This document shows positions 8,351 through 15,897 of a DNA stretch of 64,000 bases, piece by piece. Where the stretch lies: assembly GCF_002727125.1 (NCBI RefSeq), contig NZ_NHOA01000029.1, forward strand, positions 1 through 64,000. The letters run 5' to 3'. Source of the DNA: Halorubrum persicum. GTDB taxonomy: Archaea; Halobacteriota; Halobacteria; Halobacteriales; Haloferacaceae. Within the stretch, counting starts at the first letter, position 1, and each line of letters begins with the position of its first letter. A model generated the notes under the pieces. The model ran no database searches and was not told the origin of the DNA. It worked only from the letters and a program-made list of their open reading frames with translations. A program made the position numbers and the translations under genes.

Positions 8351-9391
8351 CTAATCCGCCATACGGAACTCGAGTTCCGAGTGTCCGTACGTGTAGCGCT
8401 TGATCCCGTTCTCCTCACAGTGCGTCGCAAGCTCTCCCGGCGATACGTCCTCCTCCTCGAAATCACCCAAGAACGCGACTGTCACGTTTTCATCGCCACG
8501 CTCCTCAGAGTCTTCCACCACGACGGCCGTGTTCGGATCGTTATGGCTGGTCTTGGTTACCTGATCCCCCGACACATACGGGTTCTCCGCGAACGCGAGA
8601 TTCTCGTGTTTGTACGTCCAGAGCTTGATGTCCTGGTCGTCACAGTACGACGCGAGGATCGCGGGGTGGTGGTCGCGCCACGCACCGGGCCCCTCGTCGA
8701 GCGAACTCGGGAAAGCAACCCGCACGGCTTCCCCGTCCATTTCGTGTCCGAACGCTCCGGTGTTCTGCTCCGGCGGCAATACCTCGACGACGATCCCCAC
8801 CGACGGCTCCGAGTCACTGGATTTCACCACCCGATCTCCCGGTGAGAACGGATTCTCCGGCTTCTGGTTCATGTGAGCGGTATTGGGTCCGAGGTCGATC
8901 AGTTCGTTCATCGGTCGAGCCGCGAGGTGGTCGAGTTTCTCCGGAGAGTCCCCGGAGAACTCTTTCTCCGTTTTGACCTTCGATTTCAGGGTCTCGAGGC
9001 GCTCCCAGCCGAGTAACATCAGGCTATCCTCGTTGTCCCGGTGCCAGACCATCACCACGATGTCGTCGTCGGGGTCCCGTTCGACCAGCGACTCGGGAAG
9101 AAATGCGGAGACGTCTCGTGAGGATTTCACGTCAACCGTGTAGCCGAAGACCTCGAAGTCGTGTCCGGAGAAGCTCTCGGAGTTACACCGCCGGATCGCC
9201 TCCTCGTTTTCCCACTCCCACATCTCGACGGGGAGGTACTCGCGACAGAACTGCTCGAACGCGAGTTCGCCGAGGTTTCCGATCCGCTTGACATCCAAGT
9301 CGTCGGCTCCCTGAATGACCGCTTGGTGGTGGGCTCGCTCGTGATCGATTTCGTCCGGGGTGAACCGATACATTAGTTGATTATCAGACAC
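8351..9391 (-). CDS. Predicted PD-(D/E)XK nuclease with duplicated C-terminal module
   Basis: The N-terminal half of this 346-residue protein has a restriction-nuclease pattern: GELAFE (41-46), GHDFEVFGYTVDVKSS (76-91) with D78 and D87-V-K89, then a hydrophobic strand. The C-terminal half contains two related modules, about 179-267 and 269-342. Each opens with NP(F/Y)-x-x-GD-x-V-x-K and closes with IK-x-(W/Y)TY-x-H-x-x-L. The modules resemble small beta-barrel (KOW/SH3-like) folds and may bind nucleic acid. The upstream region is AT-rich and suits a promoter. I do not know a named family. Nuclease function is inferred from motifs only. Confidence 0.6.
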   Translation of the reverse strand: MSDNQLMYRFTPDEIDHERAHHQAVIQGADDLDVKRIGNLGELAFEQFCREYLPVEMWEWENEEAIRRCNSESFSGHDFEVFGYTVDVKSSRDVSAFLPESLVERDPDDDIVVMVWHRDNEDSLMLLGWERLETLKSKVKTEKEFSGDSPEKLDHLAARPMNELIDLGPNTAHMNQKPENPFSPGDRVVKSSDSEPSVGIVVEVLPPEQNTGAFGHEMDGEAVRVAFPSSLDEGPGAWRDHHPAILASYCDDQDIKLWTYKHENLAFAENPYVSGDQVTKTSHNDPNTAVVVEDSEERGDENVTVAFLGDFEEEDVSPGELATHCEENGIKRYTYGHSELEFRMAD

Positions 9392-9808
9392 CAGACAGAT
9401 ATATTTTCAGTATTAAATATCAAATCAAAGAAAGAGAGGGCGAAGGAGCGTCGCGATTCCGGCCCCCGACGAGAGCGGCTGATTAATCGTGAAACCTCGA
9501 GCTAGACTGGCCTAGCACGACGAAACCGCCAACCACCCAAAGGACTTTACCTCGACTCCGTCACGTGTATTTCACGAACCGCACGAAGGCGACGACCCCC
9601 GTCACGCTGCGTGACGAACTCAAACCCGTCACTGGGGGTTCGCCTTATATACACCCGGCCGCCGTCCTGTCAATTTGCCCCGTCAGAAAACGTAACGGGC
9701 GCGACGGGCGCGCGTTCACGCTCGTAACGAATCGTCCTTTCAGTCCTGTGCGGCCTGATTTCGGGTGTTTCAGATCGGGGTCTGATCGTGGTTTGCGCCA
9801 TCAAGAGC
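9392..9808. other. Intergenic region upstream of the recombinase gene
   Basis: These 417 bp hold no convincing gene. The left end is AT-rich and probably holds the promoter of the leftward nuclease-like gene. The middle has repeated CGTCACG motifs and a TATA-like box (9644-9651). A short rightward open frame in the right half lacks haloarchaeal codon character. Confidence 0.5.
9559..9651 (+). promoter_or_regulatory. Repeated CGTCACG motifs and TATA box before the recombinase
   Basis: CGTCACG occurs at 9559-9565 and 9600-9606 and inverted at 9610-9616, so 9600-9616 is a perfect 7-bp palindrome with a 3-bp spacer. A related CCGTCACT lies at 9626-9633. A TATA-like CTTATATA follows at 9644-9651. 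This could be an operator-controlled promoter with a leader of over 100 nt before the recombinase start. Confidence 0.4.
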
Positions 9809-10819
9809 ATGAGCCTCGAACCACTCGACCCGGAAACCGGAGTAGAACTGTATCTCGCCGATCGCGAAACGGAGGTCGCTAAAGCAACGCTGTACTCACA
9901 CAGCTCCCGCCTCGGTCACTTCGTCCGCTGGTGTGATGAGGAGGAGCTGGACAACCTGAACGATCTCACCGGGAGATTGCTTCACGAGTATCGCCTGTGG
10001 CGGCGTCGCGACGGTGACCTCGCACCCGCCACGGAGAAGACCCAGATGGACACACTCCGCGTGTTTGTGAAGTGGGCTGAGTCGATCGATGCCGTCGAGC
10101 GCGACCTCCACACAAAAGTTCGGTCTCCAGTCCTTCGCGACGGACAAAACGTCCGCGACGTAATGCTTGAGTCCAATCGTGCTGAGGAGGTCCTCGACTA
10201 CCTCGCAAAGTACGAGTACGCCTCACGAGCACACATCGCACTCTCCTTAATGTGGCACACGATGATGCGCATCGGCGCCGTCCACTCTCTTGATGTTGAC
10301 GACTACGATCGGAAAAGCAAGTCACTCGCAGTAGTCCACCGACCGGAGACAGGAACCACGATCAAGAACGGCGAGAGCGGCGAACGGCTCGTCGCCCTCT
10401 CGAATGACGTGTGCCAGTTGCTTGACGACTGGATCGCCGACAAGCGGCCCCAAACAACAGATGAGTTCGACCGCCGACCGCTGCTCTCCACTTCGAAGGG
10501 CCGCGCACACCGCACGACACTTCGAGGAGATTGCTACCGAGCAACTCGTCCTTGTATCGTGACGGGTGCATGTCCTCACGAGCGCGATGTCGAGAGCTGT
10601 GAGGCGACAGCGTATACCGCTGCTTTCGACTGTCCCTCAAGTGTGAGCCCTCACGCGCTACGTCGAGGCGGAATCACCCATCACCTCAATCACAATGTCC
10701 CGGTCGATGTGGTTAGTGACCGCGCTAATGTAACGCCAAAAGTGCTTGACCAACACTACGACCGGCGTAGTCAACGTGAGAAGATGGAGCAGCGGCGAAG
10801 GTATCTCGATAACATCTGA
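9809..10819 (+). CDS. Tyrosine recombinase / integrase
   Basis: This 336-residue site-specific recombinase has a SAM-like N-terminal domain and a C-terminal catalytic domain. The arginine of box I is in MMRIGAVHSL (R154), box II reads SPHALRRGG (H282, R285), and the nucleophile is in HYDRR (Y317). A cysteine/histidine-rich insertion (C249, C255, H257, C264, C275) may bind zinc. It catalyses DNA strand exchange at attachment sites. I chose ATG 9809 because the protein then starts MSLEPLDPETG; a GTG at 9788 adds seven residues. It is the only recombinase in the accessory part and may have integrated it, although no attachment repeat was found. Confidence 0.8.
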   Translation: MSLEPLDPETGVELYLADRETEVAKATLYSHSSRLGHFVRWCDEEELDNLNDLTGRLLHEYRLWRRRDGDLAPATEKTQMDTLRVFVKWAESIDAVERDLHTKVRSPVLRDGQNVRDVMLESNRAEEVLDYLAKYEYASRAHIALSLMWHTMMRIGAVHSLDVDDYDRKSKSLAVVHRPETGTTIKNGESGERLVALSNDVCQLLDDWIADKRPQTTDEFDRRPLLSTSKGRAHRTTLRGDCYRATRPCIVTGACPHERDVESCEATAYTAAFDCPSSVSPHALRRGGITHHLNHNVPVDVVSDRANVTPKVLDQHYDRRSQREKMEQRRRYLDNI

Positions 10820-10988
10820 GGCGCACTTGACGATCACCACTCGTCACCACTTGTCCTGACATTTCAGACATGATACCTAAAATATAATCATCCAGAACTT
10901 ATTGTAATAGCATTTAGTAGCGATATTTTTGTTTATATATTAAACGAAAATAAGCAGGAAAGATTGCTCTCGTGCCGTTCAGTTGTTC

Positions 10989-11177
10989 TTACCCACCCTT
11001 TCCGTTGTTGTTCCCCTTGTTGGAGGTCCCTCCATTTCTGGTGTCCCTCTTGTAAGATATCGTAGGAAGCGTCGCGGGCGTCCCAATCTTAATCACTATC
11101 TCTTCATCGTCGGGTTCAATATGCTTGTAGGTGCGGAAGAGCTCCTCGATTCTTTTGATGTTCGGGAATAGTGGCAC
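10989..11177 (-). CDS. Small unrecognised protein (62 residues)
   Basis: A GTG-started frame encodes 62 residues with an acidic centre (YKHIEPDDEEIVIKIG) and a Gly/Asn-rich tail. No family is recognised. It lies between the recombinase and the ABC transporter, next to AT-rich DNA at 10855-10975. A frame on the opposite strand covers the same bases but looks less protein-like. If it is not real, 10820-11223 is an empty 404-bp gap. Confidence 0.4.
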   Translation of the reverse strand: MPLFPNIKRIEELFRTYKHIEPDDEEIVIKIGTPATLPTISYKRDTRNGGTSNKGNNNGKGG

Positions 11178-11223
11178 CGGATGTCACGGTACCACGGCTC
11201 CTGATTTGATTACTACTCTTCAG

Positions 11224-12393
11224 TTACGTGGTGAGTTTGGATGGTGCCTGTTCGTCGGTGGATTGTCGCAACTCAGAGTGATAGAACGCTTCGCCCGTTT
11301 CAGCATCGAAGAGATGGAGACGTGCGGGGTCGTACGTGACCGATACTGTCTCGCCAGCAGTGATCGGCATTCGTGGCTCTGCCTGAATGTTACAAGACGT
11401 GTTGCCAATTGAACAGTGCAGAAGAAGACTGTCTCCAAGTGGCTCCCGTACGTTCACTTCCGCGTCTATTGTCGGTAACTCGTCGTTCGTCTGTGGGTCC
11501 GAGAGGTGGAGATCTTCCGGCCGGATACCAAGGATCGCACGCTGACCGTCGGTGATCTGTGCGTCACCTGCCCCATTCTGATTCGACTTGGGCTGGCCGT
11601 TTCCGGACGGGAGTGGAATGTCAAACGTTTCGTGGATAGCACGTCCGTCTTTGACATCAACGGGGATCATGTTCATTGCTGGGTCACCGATGAACTCTGC
11701 AACGAATCGATTCTCCGGGAAGTCGTACAGGACCTGTGGCTCATCGACCTGCATGATTTGTCCATCATTCATGACGACGACGCGCTCTCCAAGCGTCATC
11801 GCTTCTGTCTGGTCGTGGGTGACGTAGACTGTCGTTGTCTCAAGCGTGGAGTGAAGACGAGCTAGTTCCGCACGCATCTGGATCCGGAGTTTTGCATCGA
11901 GGTTACTGAGCGGTTCGTCCATCAGGAAGGCATCCGGGTCACGGACGATGGCGCGGCCGAGCGCCACGCGTTGCCGTTCACCACCGGACATCGCGTCGGG
12001 CTTTCGGTCGAGAAGATCAGCGATATCGAGGGTATCGGCTGCCTCCGTTACTCGACGGTCGATTTCCTCGTCGGTAAAGTCGCCGCTCGATTTCATTCCG
12101 AAGGTGATGTTTCGTCGCCCGGTCATATGCGGGTACAACGCGTAGTTTTGGAACACCATCGCAACGTTCCGGTCTTTTGGCTCAACGGTGGTAACATCCC
12201 GGCCACCCATCTCTATCCGACCGTCAGTTGTCGATTCAAGACCGGCGAGTAAGCGTAGTGTCGTGCTCTTCCCGCACCCGCTCGGCCCGACGATCACGAG
12301 GAACTCCCCGTGGTTGATTTCGAGATCGATTCCGTTGACGGCGACGACGTCGCCGAACTCCTTGTGCAGGTTCTGTAGTGTTACGGTTGTCAT
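11224..12393 (-). CDS. ugpC: ABC transporter ATP-binding protein, UgpC/MalK-like
   Basis: The nucleotide-binding subunit has Walker A (GPSGCGKST), Q-loop (FQNYALYPHM), signature (MSGGERQRVALGRA), Walker B (DAFLMDEP), D-loop (SNLDAKLR) and H-loop (YVTHDQTEAM), then a C-terminal TOBE/regulatory domain. It powers uptake of the ligand of the neighbouring binding protein. The start at ATG 12393, 2 nt after the end of the permease gene, gives 389 residues beginning MTTVTLQNL; longer frames upstream only mirror the permease gene. It is the last gene of a four-gene leftward operon. The substrate is inferred from the operon, since this ATPase type serves many sugars. Confidence 0.88.
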   Translation of the reverse strand: MTTVTLQNLHKEFGDVVAVNGIDLEINHGEFLVIVGPSGCGKSTTLRLLAGLESTTDGRIEMGGRDVTTVEPKDRNVAMVFQNYALYPHMTGRRNITFGMKSSGDFTDEEIDRRVTEAADTLDIADLLDRKPDAMSGGERQRVALGRAIVRDPDAFLMDEPLSNLDAKLRIQMRAELARLHSTLETTTVYVTHDQTEAMTLGERVVVMNDGQIMQVDEPQVLYDFPENRFVAEFIGDPAMNMIPVDVKDGRAIHETFDIPLPSGNGQPKSNQNGAGDAQITDGQRAILGIRPEDLHLSDPQTNDELPTIDAEVNVREPLGDSLLLHCSIGNTSCNIQAEPRMPITAGETVSVTYDPARLHLFDAETGEAFYHSELRQSTDEQAPSKLTT

Positions 12394-12395
12394 GG

Positions 12396-13280
12396 TTATT
12401 TTTGCTGGATACTGAACGTCTCTAACAGCGGTTTGCGGAACACGATCATCAACAGCAGCGGCGGTAGCAGGGTTAACGTTGAGCCGGCCATTACGAGCGA
12501 CCATGAGAGCTGTCCGCCTTGTACGTCGCCTTGAAGAAGTTGCAGTCCGACCTGTGCGACCTGATTCGCCTCCGAATCGATGATGATCAGCGGCCAGAGG
12601 TACTGGTTCCACGCGTAGACGAACATGATAATCGAGACGCCGACGAGGACGCCTTTCGACATCGGCAACAGCACGAACAGCATGAACCGGAGTGGACCGA
12701 CGCCGTCAAGTTTCGCCGTTTCGACGATCGAGGTTGGGATTGAGAGGAAGTGCTGACGCAAGATGAACACAGTCGTAGCGCTGGCGATGTACGGCACGGT
12801 GATTGCGAGGATGGTGTTACTCCAGCCGAGATCGTTCATCAATTGGAACAGTGGGATGAACCTCACTGGGACCGGCAACAACAGGGTAAACAAAATAAAG
12901 AGGAACACGAGATCCTTGTACGGGACGCGGTAGTAGACGATCGCCATCGCTGCGAACACGGACACGACGAGCTTCCCGACGACGATGACGAGCGACATCG
13001 CTAGTGAGTTCCACATGAAGCGCCCGAACTGATAATCGACCAGCGCCTCGCGGTAATTCTCGACAGCGTAGCTTCCCGGGAGCAGGTCGCCGAGGCTCGT
13101 GACCACACCTGTCTGTTTGGTGCTGACGATCACTGCAACGGCAATCGGGAACACAACTGCGAAGACGAGCAGCCACAGCTGGAGATGCGTCCCCGGTTTC
13201 GCGTCGTACGTGGTTTCAGCCGCGCTATTGCCACGGAGCGCATCGGCGCGCCGTTTCGCGTATTGGAGTAGCTCAACCAT
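12396..13280 (-). CDS. ugpE: ABC transporter permease, UgpE/MalG-like
   Basis: This inner permease has about six membrane helices and the EAA coupling motif near ETAKLDGVGPLRFMLFVLLP. The most probable start is ATG 13280, one base after the stop of the preceding permease; a GTG at 13289 would overlap it. It pairs with the UgpA-like permease to form the membrane channel. The leading 35 residues are cytoplasmic and charged. Confidence 0.85.
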   Translation of the reverse strand: MVELLQYAKRRADALRGNSAAETTYDAKPGTHLQLWLLVFAVVFPIAVAVIVSTKQTGVVTSLGDLLPGSYAVENYREALVDYQFGRFMWNSLAMSLVIVVGKLVVSVFAAMAIVYYRVPYKDLVFLFILFTLLLPVPVRFIPLFQLMNDLGWSNTILAITVPYIASATTVFILRQHFLSIPTSIVETAKLDGVGPLRFMLFVLLPMSKGVLVGVSIIMFVYAWNQYLWPLIIIDSEANQVAQVGLQLLQGDVQGGQLSWSLVMAGSTLTLLPPLLLMIVFRKPLLETFSIQQK

Positions 13281-13281
13281 G

Positions 13282-14166
13282 TTAGGCACCGTAGTAGGAG
13301 TACTCGTCCGTCACTCGGAACTGTACGAACATCAACACGCCAACGAGCAGGAACAACACGACGGACTTGGCGGACGCAACGCCGAAGTTGAAGAAGGAGA
13401 ACCCCTCTTGATACAGGTCGAAGATCAGGATGTTCGTGGCGTTCGAGGGGCCGCCGCTCGTAAGCAGATCGACGAACGCGAACGTGCTGAAGAACGCGTA
13501 GATGGTGTTGATGATCACGAGGAAAAATAACGTCGGCGTCATGATCGGCACGTACACGGAGACGAGCCGACGCAGCCCGGTGACGCCGTCGAGCTCTGCC
13601 GTTTCGGTCAAGGTGTTGGGGACGTTGTTCATCGCTGCGATCATGAAGATCACGTTATATCCGATCTGTTTCCAAATCGCTGCGAGCGCGACGACGACGA
13701 ACGCTTGCGGGCCGTTGTTGAACCAGTCGACGTCGACGCCGAGCGCTTCGATCGGGCCGGTCAGCACGCCGAGGGTCGGATGCACGATGAACAGGAATAC
13801 GAGTGCGCCGACGGCGGGTGGGAGTGCGTACGGCCAGATCACGGAAATCAGATAGAGCCCCTGTCCCGTGTCAACCTCATGGATAAGAAACGTAAGGTAC
13901 AGTGAGACAGCGATGACGCCGACCACCACAACGGCGGCAAACAGTACTGAGAGCAGGAGACTCGAGTGATACCCCGAGTCGGTCAGGAGGGTGACGTAGT
14001 TTTTGAGACCGACAAACTCGTCGCCTTGACCGAAGCTCGAGTCGAAGAAACTCGTGCGAATGGCGAGTGCTGTCGGGTAGTACAGAAAGACGAGCGAGAC
14101 GAGCAGCGTTGGTAACAACAGCAGCCCGGACTCGATCCGGCTGTCAAAAATTTCGCGTGTGGACAT
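13282..14166 (-). CDS. ugpA: ABC transporter permease, UgpA/MalF-like
   Basis: This 294-residue permease has six predicted helices and an EAA motif around ETAELDGVTGLRRLVSVYVP. UgpA-type features are the central LVFLFIVHPTLGVL and the later LTSGGPSNATNILIF. It begins 15 nt after the binding-protein gene and ends 1 nt before the next permease start, so the genes are co-transcribed. Confidence 0.85.
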   Translation of the reverse strand: MSTREIFDSRIESGLLLLPTLLVSLVFLYYPTALAIRTSFFDSSFGQGDEFVGLKNYVTLLTDSGYHSSLLLSVLFAAVVVVGVIAVSLYLTFLIHEVDTGQGLYLISVIWPYALPPAVGALVFLFIVHPTLGVLTGPIEALGVDVDWFNNGPQAFVVVALAAIWKQIGYNVIFMIAAMNNVPNTLTETAELDGVTGLRRLVSVYVPIMTPTLFFLVIINTIYAFFSTFAFVDLLTSGGPSNATNILIFDLYQEGFSFFNFGVASAKSVVLFLLVGVLMFVQFRVTDEYSYYGA

Positions 14167-14181
14167 GCGTGTGCTCCGCAG

Positions 14182-15540
14182 TCAGTTGTAGTACTCGGTC
14201 AACACGTCGTCGACCTCCGTTTTGAGCGCCTCAATCTCAGCCTCGATGTCGTCAGCGTTCAGGATGTCGACCGACTTATTCTGGATGACTGTTTGGACGT
14301 TCCGCGCTGGGCCGAGAAGTGCCCGCTTCGTTGCCGGGTTGCTCGCGTCGCCGTTCTGGAGTTGGTCAAGAGCCACACTGTACATCGGGTTCTCTTCGAA
14401 CCAGCCCTCCTCACGAAGCGCGTCGACCGACGGCTGCGTAATCGGGTAATAGCCCGATCCTTTGTGCCACTCGGTTTGGACCGCTGGCTGAGACATGTAT
14501 TCGAGTAGCTGTCCGATCTCGGTGTATCGCTCCTCGGGGAGCCCGTCAGGAACGTAGAAGGAGGCACCGCCGATCACGGGACCGACCCGAGTGTCGCTAA
14601 TGCTCGGATACGGTGCGGCGTCGACGGTGAAATCTTCAGAGTCAGCAATGAGCCCAGAGACCGAGGCAGTGCTTGTCAGCACCATCGCGGCCTCCTGTTC
14701 GATGAACAGCGAGGTTGCTTCACCCCACGCCTCGATTCCCGGGTTCGTGTAAAGATCGTCGTCGGCCATGCCTTTCCACCACTCGTAGAGGTCGTAGGTC
14801 GCGTCTGGAGTCCGGAACTCCGACGGTGCCCCGGCGTGGCCGTTCTCGGCGTCTGTCAGTAGCTCACCTTCGAACCCGTACCACGTCTCGACGAACCACA
14901 CGTGGTTCGGCCAAGTGATCCCGTACTGTGTCACGTCTTGGTCGACGAGCTGTTCCGATGCGCTGCGAACCTCAGCCAGCGTCCGTGGCGGATCATCCGG
15001 GTTGAGCCCCGCTTCCTCGAAGGCGTCCCGGTTGATGTACATGATCGCGTTCGAGTTGTTGAACGGAAGCGAAGCGAGCTCGCCGTCAACGGTAAAAAAC
15101 TCGGCGACGTTATCGAGGAAGATGTCGGCATCGAAGTCGTCTGGAAGAATTTCTTCGACGGGCCGTACCTGATCTGTGTCGAACACTTGTTGCGCGAACA
15201 GTGAGTCTACTTGCAGCATATCCGAGACGTTCCCAGAGTCGAACGCGGAGAGGGTGTTCGTCAGGACGTTCTCATAGGAGTCCTGAAACTCCATGTTCAC
15301 GCCAATCCCTGACTGCTCTTCGAAGTTTGCCGCGATCTGATCAAGGGTCTCCCCGTTCGTTCCACCCATCGCATGCCAAACGGTGAGATCCTCTGCGATA
15401 GGCGAGAACTGTGCGCTGCTCCCGTCGTCGTTTCCACCTAAACAGCCCGCGAGACCGGTTGCCGCAGCAAGCGCGGCCCCGGTCGTCGTGAGCGTGTTTC
15501 GACGTGAGATCCCGGTCGACTCATCGGCATTTGGCGCCAT
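14182..15540 (-). CDS. ugpB: ABC substrate-binding lipoprotein, UgpB-like (glycerol-3-phosphate type)
   Basis: This 452-residue family 1 extracellular binding protein has a Tat signal (SRRNTL) followed by a lipobox (GLAGC), so it should be exported folded and lipid-anchored outside the cell. UgpB-like segments include LTVWHAMGG near the N-terminus, LPFNNSNAIMYINRDAF, and KGSGYYPITQ. These point to glycerol-3-phosphate or glycerophosphodiesters rather than maltose, although this is inferred from similarity. It opens the ugpBAEC operon. A transposon-like element has landed 121 bp upstream of its start and separates it from the phosphodiesterase gene on the same strand. Confidence 0.85.
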   Translation of the reverse strand: MAPNADESTGISRRNTLTTTGAALAAATGLAGCLGGNDDGSSAQFSPIAEDLTVWHAMGGTNGETLDQIAANFEEQSGIGVNMEFQDSYENVLTNTLSAFDSGNVSDMLQVDSLFAQQVFDTDQVRPVEEILPDDFDADIFLDNVAEFFTVDGELASLPFNNSNAIMYINRDAFEEAGLNPDDPPRTLAEVRSASEQLVDQDVTQYGITWPNHVWFVETWYGFEGELLTDAENGHAGAPSEFRTPDATYDLYEWWKGMADDDLYTNPGIEAWGEATSLFIEQEAAMVLTSTASVSGLIADSEDFTVDAAPYPSISDTRVGPVIGGASFYVPDGLPEERYTEIGQLLEYMSQPAVQTEWHKGSGYYPITQPSVDALREEGWFEENPMYSVALDQLQNGDASNPATKRALLGPARNVQTVIQNKSVDILNADDIEAEIEALKTEVDDVLTEYYN

Positions 15541-15660
15541 ACATACCTGTGTATCCTAACATCGGGCATAACCGCTGCTAATAGTACTATACGCTCGTAC
15601 AGGTCGCTTGAGTGAGATATATATCGCTCCGCAGCACTCGGTGGTATCAACGAGCAATAC

Positions 15661-15668
15661 AAATCATC
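15661..15668. repeat. Target-site duplication, left copy
   Basis: AAATCATC directly precedes the left terminal repeat and is repeated exactly at 17984-17991 after the right one. Confidence 0.85.
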
Positions 15669-15685
15669 GGCTCTGTTGAAATCCT
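15669..15685 (+). repeat. Left terminal inverted repeat
   Basis: GGCTCTGTTGAAATCCT is identical to the reverse complement of 17967-17983. Identity stops after base 17. Confidence 0.85.
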
Positions 15686-15897
15686 TCGGAAATGATACAT
15701 TCTGACCGGCCGTGGTCAGGACAGGGAACTCACGCACGGTCAATCACGCTGACTTACGCGCTACCTGTCAGTAGCGCCGTGCGAGATACAGAGGATGTAT
15801 CTAGCGGTCTCACTCGTACCGAGGCAATCCTCAGTGAAGAGGCATGCCGGTGACCTATCACAGGTTGAGCAACGAGAGAGCCACTGAGCCGGACGGT

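Larger units (their letters stand above)
15541..15897. other. Intergenic: ugpB upstream region and left end of the transposon-like element
   Basis: The first 120 bp hold the ugpB promoter region, with AT-rich patches at 15580-15625. From 15669 the DNA belongs to the element. It has two palindromes, CTGACC-N6-GGTCAG (15702-15719) and AGATACA-N5-TGTATCT (15784-15802). The second lies about 95 nt past the cargo gene stop and could help end its transcript. Confidence 0.5.

Noticed and set aside
9565-9882. 105-residue frame before the recombinase
   Set aside because: Composition is not haloarchaeal and it overlaps the recombinase start in another frame.
11224-12612. Longer UgpC frame from 12612
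   Set aside because: The extra 73 residues overlap the UgpE gene and have no ABC-type content; ATG 12393 gives the normal family start.
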